Shown here in pieces: positions 10,484 to 22,162 of a DNA stretch of 64,000 bases. The position numbers and the translations under genes were made by a program. The notes below the pieces were generated by a model, which saw only the letters and a program-made list of their open reading frames with translations, was not told the DNA's origin and searched no databases. Every line of letters starts with the position of its first letter. Position 1 is the first letter of the stretch. Origin of the DNA: Hevea brasiliensis (lineage: Eukaryota; Streptophyta; Magnoliopsida; Malpighiales; Euphorbiaceae); assembly GCF_030052815.1 (NCBI RefSeq), contig NC_079504.1, positions 55,927,502 through 55,991,501 on the forward strand, read 5' to 3'.

Positions 10484-13400
10484 TGTCACACCCTACCCCT
10501 CTGTAAGGCATAACATGATCTCATAGTATACCTAATGAATTATCAACTTCGTCTACTGATAACCTATTAAATACACTACAAGGGATTTTAAAACTTTTCT
10601 TACTTCTTTTTACAGTGGTGAGCAATATTTACAGGTGTTAAAAATTTTTTTGAACTGAAGTGAAACAACTAACACATTTGAATTATTAGTAATTTCTGTA
10701 AAAATTTTAGCGAAGTGCCATCTGTATTTTAAATAAAATAGTTCTTCAAAAATCTGTAAAAAACACATCAAATATTTGGTTCAATCCCCAACTCCAATAT
10801 TCAATCAACACAATAAGTTTCTCAATATTTGGCAACTCAAATCCACAATAATTTTTTCAGTGTTTTCAAAACTGAGATAAAAGAATATATCACAATATTT
10901 ACAAACAAAAATAATTTATAATTTATTTTACAACTTCAATGTACAATCTTAATTTACAACTGCTCAAAACTAAGAACACTATATCCATACAGTGAACATA
11001 TATTACAATACAAAATGCAAAATATGGTATACTCAATATACCCGATGATCTCTCAGTGTAGCCCTAGCAGCCTAGTCTGCGCCTGTCACCGCTGTCACTG
11101 CGATAAAGAATGAAAGCGTTCACGAGCCATTGTCTCAGTGGTGCACAACATTAACCAAATACAACTTTAAATCACAAATCATAAGTCATATAAATAGTGG
11201 ATACTTAAAACCATAGTTAAATTCAAAGACAATGAATATCATAAAGAATTTAAACTCCATTTCACAATATCACAATAAATATCAATAAATCATACACACA
11301 CAGCTTAATCATGTTGCCAAAGTTCAATTCGTCCTAAAAGCCGATGGCTAGTGAGGAATTCAATTCATCCCAAAAGCCGATGGCTAATGAGGAATAACAT
11401 AGCTAGCTAGCAATAATATGAGTACTCATTCTATTCATCCTCTACAGGCACACACCTCAACACTTTAGCCAAAGAGGGAATTCAATTTATCCTACTAGAC
11501 AAGCTAGCGAGGAATTCAATCAATATACATGATATCTATGGTTTCAAACCATTTACAATGCTTTTCAATCAATAAGTATCCATCAAATATCATTCAAACA
11601 AATTTTCACAATTTAAAACAATAATATACAAATAGTCATACTTTATTTCAATTGAAAATTCAAAAGAAATAAATCAAGCAGTACAAACCTCCGATAATCG
11701 TCTCTTGGCCCTGACTCAATGTTTCCTTCCCCTTCCCTGAGTCTTTGCTAACTGAAACACACAATTTGAAGTGTTTCAGTACTCATTTAAATTATCTCTA
11801 ACAATAAGGTTCAATAATTAATTTATTGAATTCTATTATTTTCTTAGTCAACCTAAAATGTTGACCCTCGATGCAGTCTAGGTGAATTAGGTTTTAATGT
11901 TACCAATATGTCATATTTAATAGCCTTTTAGTGTTGGTACATGTTACCCAATTCATTTTCATGTATAGTGCATTTTATTATAATTTGTCGATTTCGGTAT
12001 ACTAATTTGACCTAGCCGGATGACCTAGTTCCCTCGGTTTTCGGGTTTCAGTCAAAACTACAAACTTGTAGGCCTATGTCTTATTGCATGCGGGGCAAAA
12101 CTTTAGGTCATTCTGAGTTATGTAGACCAAGTTATGGTCAATCTACCAATGCTGGACAAAATGTACCAAAATAGTAGGTTTAGGTCATTTTTAGGTCACT
12201 TTTGGTTCGGCCAATTTTTGGACCTGAACTTGTGCAAGCTATTTGTCTTGGTTCTGGCCATTTCTGGGCTTTGGTGCCTTCATAAGAATTGTAGATATAT
12301 GTCTAAACTATTCATGGTAAAAATCTCAGGTCAATTGGACCTATTTTGAGTGAGTTATGGCCAAAATACTAACTGCTGCCCAAATGGTCAATTTTCAGGT
12401 TTTCAAAGCACTAATCCGGATTTGGTCATTTTTCAAGTCACCTTCTAAGCAGAATTTTGGTAAGCTTCATTCATGAAGGTTGGCACATTTTGTGCCTAGT
12501 TTCACCTTCAATTGGTCTCATACCAATTGGAATCACACACTTAAGGTTCTAAGCCAAAACATACACTGCCCTATTGTACATTGTTCGCCCTTTACCAATT
12601 ATACATCCTATGCTTACCAAGTCACTCTTTCATGCCAATTCTGGTTTGTACCATAACATTAACACATTTAGCAACTCATTTTTGGTCATTTTGGCAGCTT
12701 ATAACCATTCTCAATATGCACACTATAACCCAGAATTTTCCAAGTCCAATTATAAACAATTTAACCACATGACATAGCTCATTTACATGTCCAAATTCAA
12801 ACCTTTATACACATATACATGCTGCCATAACAAGCACCATAATTCAACAATATAATTCCATAAACCAAACCATGAAACAATACATTTTGATCTACACTTC
12901 ATAGTTGCCGATTTGTACATCTCCTTCAATTAGTTTCCAAGCTTCCAAAATCAAGTTTACTATCACATACATCTAGTATACATTATCCAATTTATTCCTA
13001 CACACATTAACACTTACATCAATACTTTAATCTACCATTTACATGCAAGGATAAACTGCTCTTATTGAAGTTCCATGGCTGCCAAAAATGTACCTCTCCC
13101 TTAACTCATCAAACTTCAAAAATCCTTCCACAAATCAACTACCCATAACATCCATTCAAGGTTTAATGAAACAAGAATAAAAAATACAAACTTACCACTT
13201 TTGAAATTCTTCAAAACCTCACCAAAACTTGATTTTCTAGCTACCTATCTACTGCCCAAGTTGTGTAGAATAACTTTAGTGAAGGATAATGCAAGAAAAT
13301 TGGCTTGGAGATGGGAGAATGGAGCTTGCATGGAGCTTGGAAGCTTTTGCCATGGAGGTTTTCTTTCTTCTTGGTTTCGGCTGGTCTTGGAAAGGTGAGG

Positions 13401-14075
13401 AAGATGAATGATCTGCTGTCCACATGGTGATTAAATGTCCACTTTATGGAGGTAGTGGAGCACTAAGTAAGGGTTTAATGTTTATTTATTCTAAAGTTTC
13501 CATATTCCCACATTTAACTCCTATCTTTTGCTATTTAATTTATGTACCACAAATTTAATTTTTTATGACATTTTCCAAGTGTAATATCATTTATTTTTAA
13601 TGGACATTTAGGTCAAAAGATAACTCGGGGTGTCAAATGACCACAATGCCCCTGTTCGGGTTGCATTCCCGATTTTTCGGTAATACCGAGTTTTTTCATT
13701 TTCTCGATTTCTTATTTTTCTTTGTACTAATTAATTAATTTTTCTTTGATATTTCTAATGATATTTATGCTTCAATAGATTTTTATTTAAGTTTTAAAAA
13801 TATTTTTCAGCTTTCCCCGTGGTCCAGGGCTAGTTAACGGTCCATGCTACAACTTCCTAGTGTGGTCACCCATCGCTATGGTTCTCGGCTCGTTTAACTT
13901 GGTTACATTTCATTGCTATTATTTTTCCTTTGTTTTTCTTGTATTTTCTTTTCTTGTATTTCATTATTTTATGTCTCCTCACTCATATCTAAGTGTAGTT
14001 CTAGGCATCCTAGCTGTCCGGACAACACTAGTCAAAGGAACAGTAGAACGCACTACTGAACATAGGGGTGTTATA
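10484..14075 (-). repeat. 3' LTR of gypsy C
   Basis: 3,592 bp. It starts TGTCACACCCTACCCC on the plus strand and ends TGTTATA where the other copies read TGTTACA. It is paired with 45426-49020 (3,595 bp). It contains the stem-loop around CCAATTGG near 12510-12532 that is shared by other LTRs of the family. ORFs inside it are chance. Confidence 0.93.
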
Positions 14076-14122
14076 ATTCTCCCCCCCTTAAAATAAATTT
14101 TGTCTCCAAATTTTACATGTCA

Positions 14123-14281
14123 TCAGTCTCTGAACAGTTGTGGGTGCTGTCTCCTCATATCCTCTTCACGTTCCCAAGTAGCTTCCTGGCCTGAATAATG
14201 GTTCCATAGCACTTTAACCAGGTGTATCTGTTTATTCCTCAGTTACTTCACCTCATATGCTAGAATTTCTATGGGTTCTTC
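14123..14281 (-). pseudogene. Chromodomain of gypsy C
   Basis: Read on the minus strand, the segment from 14281 gives EEPIEILAYEVK, then a stop, then LRNKQIHLVKVLWNH and EATWEREEDMRRQHPQLF before the terminal stop. LVKVLW and EATWE are characteristic of the chromodomain at the C-terminus of chromovirus integrase, which in that group is thought to guide insertion to heterochromatin. One in-frame stop and the offset from the upstream integrase frame make it inactive. Confidence 0.8.
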
Positions 14282-15418
14282 CTCATATGAGAGGTCTAGA
14301 TTTACCTCAATCTTTTCAACTGTTAGTACATGAGATGGGTCAGATCTGTACCTCCTTAACATGGACACATGGAAGACACTGTGTATCCTTTCTAGCTCTG
14401 GAGGTAATGCTAACCGATATGCAAAGGACCCACTCTTTTCAGAACCTCATATGGTCTGATAAAGCGAGGACTTAGTTTCCCCTTTCTGCCAAATCTCATA
14501 ATCCTTTTCCAAGGAGAAAGTTTGAGGAATACCTTATCACCCACTGCATATTCAATATCTCTTCTCTTTAGATCAACATAGGACTTCTGACGGTCTGATG
14601 CAGCCTTGAGTTGATATCTGATCAATATGATCTTTTCCTCTGTCTGTTGAACAATTTCTAGCCCAATCATCTTTCTTTGACCTACTTCATCCCAACATAG
14701 GGGAGTTCTACACTTTCTGCCATACAAAGCTTCATATGGAGGCATCCTAATGCTTGATTGGTAACTGCTATTATAAGCAAACTCAATCAAAGGTAAGTGT
14801 GTATCCCAACTACCTTCAAACTCAATCACACAAGCCCGTAGCATATCCTCCAATATCTGAATTACCCTCTTAGACTGGCTATCTGTCTGTGGGTGGAATG
14901 CTGTGCTGAAGTTCAATCTAGTTCCTAGGGCTCTCTGAAGACTACCCCAGAATCTAGAAGTGAACCTAGTATCTCTATCGATACAATTGATACTGCACTC
15001 CATGCGGCCTTATAATCTCATTTATGTACAATCCGCCAATCTCTGTGCTATAGTCCATTCGGACTGGCAAAAAGTGAGCAGACTTGGTCAGTCTATCAAC
15101 TATAACCCATACTGCATCATGACTATTCTGTGTCCTTGGAAGTCCCGTAACAAAATCCATAGTTATCCGTTCCCATTTCGACTCTGGTACTAGCAATGGA
15201 TGTAACAAACCTACTGGTACTTGATGTTCTGCCTTTACTTGCTGACAAATTAGGCATTTGGAAATAAATTCAGTTATATCCCTCTTCATACCCATCCACC
15301 AGTAATGCTCTTTCAGCCCTTTGTACATTTTAGTTCCACCAGGGTGCATAGCAAAAGGAGACTCATGTGCTTCCTTCATGATGATCTGTCTTAATTCCAC
15401 ATCATTAGGAATGCACAT
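14282..15418 (-). pseudogene. Integrase of gypsy C (frameshifted, catalytic Glu changed)
   Basis: Two minus-strand frames (15418-14975 and 15003-14410) overlap at a frameshift near 14990. The first holds the zinc-binding H...H...CLIC region (HESPFAMHPGG ... CLICQQVK) and the first catalytic Asp in MDFVTGLP. The second holds the second Asp (DRDTRF) and FHPQTDSQSKRVIQ. In this family the third catalytic residue is the Glu of QSER, here Lys. The C-terminal part (YVDLKRRDIEYAVGDKVFLK, SPRFIRPYEVL) is the GPY/F module. It stops at RVGPLHIG, before the chromodomain. Frameshift plus Glu-to-Lys predict no integrase activity. Confidence 0.9.
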
Positions 15419-15562
15419 TTTGCCCTGATGTAGTATTAAACCATAATCTCTTATAGAGAATTCAGGTTTCTCGCCCTGCTAGACTTCTTTTAGTAGCTTC
15501 TGATATTTATCATCACTCTGAACAGCTATTCTAATCTGATCAATCAACACTGACTGTACATG

Positions 15563-16085
15563 CTATGCAAATACTGTCTGTCCCTCATCATCAATCTCCA
15601 AACTGGCATGCTGTGCTTTCAACTCATGTACCATGGACAAAAGAGAAACTCCGAGACTTGCCATAGTCTTGCGACTTAAGGCGTCAGCCACCACATTTGC
15701 TTTCCTTGGCTGATAGTCTATTAAGCAATCATAGTCTTTAATTAGTTCTAACCATCTCCTCTGCCTCAAATTCAATTCCTTATGGGTGCCCAAATACTTC
15801 AAGCTCTTATGATCTGTGTAAATGTAACATTTCTCCCCATACAAATAGTGTCTATAGATCTTCAGAGCAAAAACAATAGCTGCTAGCTCCAAATCATGTG
15901 TTGGGTAGTTCCTCTCATGCGGTTTCAGCTGGCATGATGCATAAGCAATGACATTCCGATCTTGCATCAGTACACAGCCTAACCCAATTGTGAGAAGCAT
16001 CACTATAAATTGTGTATTCTTTACCCGGAGTAGGTAAAGTAAGGACTGGAGCTTTAGTCAGACACCTCTTCAACTCATTAAAACT
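15563..16085 (-). pseudogene. RNase H domain of gypsy C
   Basis: The open segment 16003-15563 shows [33 protein letters not shown] with the active-site Glu, [10 protein letters not shown] with an Asp, and [17 protein letters not shown]. This is the standard Ty3/gypsy RNase H after the RT thumb. The usual DAS motif at the start reads differently, so the first catalytic Asp appears lost, and frame breaks separate it from RT upstream and integrase downstream. Confidence 0.85.
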
Positions 16086-17136
16086 CTACTGGCATTTATC
16101 TGTCCACTGAAATTTTACATCATTCCGAAGCAGCTTGGTCAGTGGAGAGGCTAACATAGAAAATCCTTTCACAAACCGGCGGTAATATCTAGCTAAACCC
16201 AGAAAATTGTGATTTTCTGTGATATTGCTGGGCGGCTTCCAATTAAGGATAGCTTCTACCCTATTGGAATCTTTCTTGATCCCTTCAGCTGACACAATAT
16301 GTCCCAAAAACAAGATTTCTTTCAGTCAAAATTCACATTTCGACAATTTGGCGTATAGCTGTTTCTCCCTTAAAGTCTGCAGTACAATCCGCAGATGTTT
16401 GTTATGCTCCTCTGCATTCCTCAAATATATCAAAATATCATCAATAAACACCACCACAAACTGGTCGAGATATGGTCTGAAGATAGTGTTCGTCAGATCC
16501 ATAAAAGCAGCTGGAGCATTTGTTAACCCGAATGGCATTACCAGAAACTCATAGTGGCCATATTGAGTTCTGAAAGCAGTCTTTAGAATACTCTACTCTT
16601 GCACTTTCAAATGATAATAACCAGATCGCAAATCAATTTTGGAGAATACAGCTGCACCCTTCAACTGATCAAACAGATCATCAATGCGAGGCAATGGATA
16701 TCTGTTCTTTATTGTCACCTTATTCAACTGTCGGTAGTCAATACGTAAGCGAAGAGTGCCATCTTTCTTTTTAACAAACAATACTGGCACTCTCTAAGGT
16801 GACACACTAGGGCGGATGAAGCCCTTTTTAAGTAGTTCTTGTAGCTGTACCTTTAACTCCTTCAACTCTGCTGGTGCCATTCTATATGGTGTTATAGAGA
16901 TTGGATCCACACTAGGCATAACATTAATTTCAAACTGCACCTCTCTTTCTGGAGGTAATCCTGGTAATTCATCAGGAAACACATCTGGAAAGTTATATAC
17001 TGTAGGGATGTCCCTCAATGCCGACTCCTTGGGTGTCTACCACATGTGCCAAGTATGCTTCACACCCCTTTCTGATCATTTCTAGCTAGTGCAGCCGAAA
17101 TGATGTTTGATGACAATAGCTGCCTCTCCCCGTGTA
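16086..17136 (-). pseudogene. Reverse transcriptase of gypsy C
   Basis: Four adjacent minus-strand segments carry the RT motifs in order: [20 protein letters not shown] (17018-16794), [18 protein letters not shown] with [10 protein letters not shown] and [13 protein letters not shown] (16790-16593), [12 protein letters not shown] and FIDDILIY, the catalytic Y/FxDD box (16538-16326), and [12 protein letters not shown] with [11 protein letters not shown] (16313-16086). In-frame stops separate them, one of them just before the VKKKDG motif. Copying from RNA would need complementation. Solo LTR D interrupts the element just upstream of the first segment. Confidence 0.9.
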
Positions 17137-17141
17137 TTACC

Positions 17142-20100
17142 TGTCACACCCTACCCCTCTGTAAGGCATAACATGATCCCGTAGTATACCTAATGAATTA
17201 CCAACTCCGTCTACTGATAATCCATTAAATACACTACAAGGAATTTTAAAAACTTTTCTTATTTCTTTACAAGGTGAGCACTATTTACAGTGTTAAAAAC
17301 TTTTATGAATCAAGTGAAACAAATAACTCATTTGGATTATTTGGAATTTCAGAAAATTTTGGCAGAGTGCCATCTGTATTTTGGATGAAACAGCTTCTTG
17401 TAAAACTCAGAAAAGCACTTCAATATATTTCCAAATCTCAACTCCAACATTTTCTCAACTCAAATCCATAGTAATTTTTCAAAGACTGAGATAAAAGAAA
17501 TATAATACAATTTTTACAAGCCAAAATAACTCATAATTATTTTACAACTTCAATGTACAATTTTTATTTACAACTGCTCAAAACCAACAACAATATGTAC
17601 ATACAGTGAACATACATTACATTACAAAATACAAAATATTGGTATACTCATTATACCCGGTAGTCTCTCATGGAGGTACTAGCACCTAGTCACGCTGCCT
17701 GTCTGCTCACTGCGACAAAGAATAAAGCTATCGCTGAGACAATGTCTCAGTAGTGCACAACATTAACCAAATACAATTTAAATCACAATTCATAAATCAT
17801 ATAAATAGTGGATACTTAAAACCATAGTTAATTTCAAGACAATAATTGTCAACCAGAATTTAAACTCCATTTCTCAACATCACAATAAATTTCAATAAGT
17901 CAGATCATGGTTGAATTCAAAAGACAGTATATGTCAATAAGAGTTTAAATTCATTTCACAATCTCACAATACATATCAATAAATCACACACAGCTTAATC
18001 ATGTACCAAAGTTCAATTCATCCCAAAAGCCGATGGCTAATGAGGTATTCAATTCATCCCAAAAGTCAATGACTAATGAGAAATAACATAGCTAGCTAGC
18101 AAAAATATGAGTACTCATCCAATTCATCCTCAACAGGCACACACCTCAACACTTCAGCCAGAGAGGGAATTCAATTCCTCCCACTAGACAAGCTAGCAAG
18201 GAATACAATCAATATACATGATAGCTGTGGTTTCAAACCATTTCCAATACTTTTCAATCAATAAGTATCCATCAATATCATTCAAATAATTTCTCACAAT
18301 TTCAAACCATTTACAGTGCTTTTCAAGCGATAAATATCCATCAAATATCATTCAAACAATTTTTCACAGTTTCACAATTTAAAACAATAATATCCAACTA
18401 GTCAAAATTTATTTTAATTGAAAATAATTCAAAGAAATAGCTATGGTGCACAAACCTCTGATAATTGTCTCCTGGTCTGGACTCAGTGTTTCCTTCCCTT
18501 TCCCTGAGTCTTTGGTAACTGAGAAACACAATTTGAAGTGTTTCAGTACTAAATTAAACTGTCTCTAACGATAATGTTCGATAAGTAATTCACTAAAGGC
18601 TATTATTTGCTCAATCACCTAATATACCGACCCTCGATGCGTTTTAGGTAAATTAGGTTTTAGTGTCATTAATATGTCACATTCGATAGGGTTTTAGGGT
18701 TGGTATGTTTTACCAAACTCATTTCCTTTTTTAGTGCATTTTAATGCAACTTGCTGGATTCCGGGATACTAGTTTGACCTAGCCGGACGACCTAGTTCCC
18801 TTGGTTTTCGAGTTTCGATCAAAACTACAAACTTGTAGATCTATGTCTTATGGAACGCGGGGCAAAATTTTAGGTCATTCTGAGTTAAGTAGACCAAGTT
18901 ATGGTCATTATATTATTGCTGGTCAAATGGCATCAAATTAGGTCAATTTTAGGTCAATTTGGTCAACTTTGGTTCGGCCAGTTTTTGGACCCGAACTTGT
19001 GCAAGCTTTTTGACTTGCTTATGGTCATTTCTGGGCTTTGGTGTCTTCATAAGACTTGTAGGTATGGGTCTTAAATATTCATGGTTAAAATTTCAGGTCA
19101 ATTGGACCTGTTTTGAGTGAGTTATGGCCTAAAAACTAATTGCTGCCCAATTGGTCAGTTTTCAGGTTTCACTTGCACTTAATCCGAATTGGTCATTTTT
19201 CATGTCACCTTGCAAGCAGAATTTTGGTATGCTTTCTCAATGAAAGTTGGCAAATTTTTTGCCTAGTTGCACCTCCAATTGGTCTCATACCAATTGGAGT
19301 TACACATTTAAAGTTATAGGTTAAAATGTACACTGCCCTCAATTACATTGCATAAACATGTATCAACTACACATTTACCTTACTCTAAGTCCATCTCTCT
19401 TACCCATTCTGTTTTGGTACATTACCAAAACCATATACCACTTCACTTTAAAGTCACTTTGGCAGATTACAAACATCCTTAACACACCAAATAAAACTCT
19501 AATTTACAAAGTCCAATTACAACCACATATACACATAAACACTACTCATTATCACATACACTTTACACCACTAATTTATATACATATCCATCAATCCTCA
19601 ATGTCATAATTCTGCCAATATCTTCATGAATTCATACATTCATCAAAGAGTCCCAAGGCTGCCGAATTGTTCCACAATGCCAAAGTGTCCTACAATTCAT
19701 CAATTTCCATTCCAAGTGCACAATCACCATATACACGTGGAATAATTTACTAGGACATTAAATCACCCTCATCAACATAATTTCTCATCAAATATATGCA
19801 TGAATATTTCATTACACATACAACTCCATGGCTGTCCAAAAATGGATATATCAAGAACTCTTCAAACTTGAAAATTTTCTTCACAATTCAAACACCCATA
19901 ACATGTATACAAACTTTATCAAAGAAATATTCAAAAATACAAACTTACCTTTGGTTGGGACTTGTTAAACCTTGATTAAACTTCTTGATTTTAGTATCAA
20001 ACTCTTCCTTGTGATGTGGGGACAAAACTTAATGAAGAAACTTAGGTGATTAGAATTGAAATGAGGGAATGGATCAAGCTCATGCAAAATGGCTATGGAG

Positions 20101-20828
20101 TTTTCCCTAGCTTTTCATTTCGGCAAGGTTGAGAAAATGAAGGAGATGATGCTTGAGTGGGAGTAATCTGCCCACTTATGCTTATTTTTAATCCATATTA
20201 AAATCCTTAGTGGTCCACTTACTTAATTTAAATCATATAATATGTTTAACTTCCTTTTATTCCACATTAAACCCTTAATTCTTGCTATTTTCATTAGGTA
20301 CCACCAATTTAATTTTTCATTTTAATTTCTAAGTGTAATATTATTTATTTTTAATGGACATTTAGGTCAAAAGACAATTCGGGATGTCAAATGACCATAA
20401 TGCCCCTGTTCGGGTTACATTCCCGATTTTTCGGTAACATCGGATTTTGTCTGTTTTTCGATTTCTCACTTTTTTTGTACTAATTATTTAATTTTTCTTT
20501 GATATTTCTAATGATATTTATACTTCCATAAGGGTCTATTTAAGTCCTAAAAATATTTTCCAGGGTTCCTCGCAGTCCAGGGTTAGTCAACGGTCCACGT
20601 CGTGACTTCCCAGTGCGGTCACCCATCGCTAGGGTTCTCGGCTCGCTTAACTTGGTTACATTTCTTTGCTATTATTTTTTCTTTGTTTTTCTTGTATTTT
20701 CTTTTCTTGTATTTCATTATTTTATGTCTCCTCACTCATAACGAAGTGTAGTTCTAGGCATCCTAGCTGTCCGGACAACACTGGTCACCGGAGCAGCAGA
20801 ACGCACCACCGAACATAGGGGTGTTACA
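17142..20828 (-). mobile_element. Solo LTR D of the same gypsy family
   Basis: A single 3,687-bp LTR, starting TGTCACACCCTACCCC and ending GGGTGTTACA, with a perfect TTACC duplication (17137-17141 and 20829-20833). No internal sequence remains, so a full element was lost by LTR-LTR recombination. It sits between the protease and RT regions of C. It contains a 10-bp-arm inverted repeat at 19273-19299 (CTCCAATTGG, 7-base loop, CCAATTGGAG). Confidence 0.95.
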
Positions 20829-20833
20829 TTACC

Positions 20834-21240
20834 ACTTCACTGTACTGAGGGAGACCAAAAGTGATTGTCTTCAGTCTACAGTCAATCATGGCATGATGCC
20901 TGGCTAACCAATCCATGCCCAAGATGATATCATAATCTCTGAAGGGCATTTCAATGAGATCAGATAGAAAAGTGTGTCCTTGGATCACCAAAGGACAATC
21001 CCTATACATTCTATTAACCCTGACCTTTTGTCCTAACAGACTTGTTACTAGCACCTCAAAGTCCATTTTTATGCATGGAACAACAATGCAATCAATGATG
21101 CTAGCACTCACATAAGAATGGGTAGAACCCGTATCAAATAACACAAACACATCTTGATTAAAAGTTGAGAAGGTACCAGCCACAACATTAGATGTCTCAG
21201 CCTCTTCTCTCTGTCTCATTGCATAGACTCGATCGAGCAC
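20834..21240 (-). CDS. Aspartic protease of gypsy C (open segment, truncated by D)
   Basis: The segment 21240-20829 is open for about 137 residues. It contains VLFDTGSTHSYVSASIID with the catalytic DTG, FEVLVTSLLGQKVRVNRMY, and the second conserved motif DIILGMDWLARHHAMIDC. This is the retropepsin that processes Gag-Pol in Ty3/gypsy elements, and its key residues are intact. The frame ends where the solo LTR inserted and would have continued into RT. It is the best-preserved catalytic part of C but cannot be expressed from an intact polyprotein. Confidence 0.88.
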
Positions 21241-22157
21241 CGCTTGCTCGATTGATTCATCGTGCCTTGGCTGCTCGCTAGGTTAGCTCTACCTCCGCTC
21301 TACCTTTGCTATGTGGTTGTGAAGCTCTGGTGACAGGGCTCAATCGACCCTTCAGAGTAGTAGGAGGTGGTCCAACTCTGCGAGTACTGGTGCAGTCCTT
21401 GGCAAAGTGTCCTGTGCCTCCACAGTTATAACAGGCTCCTATGGCCTTGTAGCACACCCCACCATGATTTCTTCCACAAGTTTCACAGTGTCGAGGAGGG
21501 TAGGAACTTCTGATACTGCATCACGACTGTGATAGAGGAGGTTTCTCACCTGAATATCTTCCCTACTAGACTTCTTACCACCTCCATTGTGTCCCCATGA
21601 TTCTTCCTCTTTCCAAAGAGGGACCACTAGAACTCTATTCTACTGACTTCCCCTCTTTCTCTTTTTCTGTCTTCTTTGATTTCTTTTTCTCTGGGGCTAC
21701 TTCAGATTCAATTCTTTCTAATTCTAGTGCTTGAGAAATAAGCTCAGAGAAGTTATTATGTTTGAATCCGACCACTTGTAATCTAATACTAGGCTTTAAG
21801 CCAGTTTTAAATCTCTTACATCTCTCCCTGCTGGTAGAAAGTAGACTTCATCGCATAATGGCTCAAAGTGAAAATTTCCTTTCATATTCAGCCACCGATC
21901 TACTCCCCTGTTTCAGACTTAGGAACTCTTGCAGCTTTTGGTCCACATAAGCATCAGGGACATATTTTTGTCTGAACTCCCATAGAAAATCATTCCATGT
22001 TAGCACTGAAGGTTCTACCAGACTATGGAGAGTGGTTTTCCCCAGTCATATGCATCCCCCTGTAGTAGAGATACTGAATATTCAAATATGAGCTCCTTTG
22101 TGCAGTGCAGTTTCTTGAAAACCCTATCCATTCTCTCTAACCACTATTCTGCCTCTA
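21241..22157 (-). pseudogene. Gag of gypsy C, C-terminal part with zinc knuckle
   Basis: The minus strand, read across stops and frame changes, gives WLERMDRVFKKLHC, then WNDFLWEFRQKYV and SVAEYERKFS, which belong to the retrotransposon gag (capsid) domain. Further on come a Lys/Glu-rich linker and CETCGRNHGGVCYK followed by CYNCGGTGHFAKDC, an intact CCHC zinc knuckle near 21400-21460. The N-terminal half is at 44953-45236, separated by element A. Confidence 0.85.
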
Positions 22158-22162
22158 GAGGA

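Noticed and set aside
12134..13398. Several 60-70 codon frames within the gypsy C LTR and their equivalents at 47080-48343
   Set aside because: They lie in LTR DNA, change or break in sibling LTRs, and show no conserved domain.
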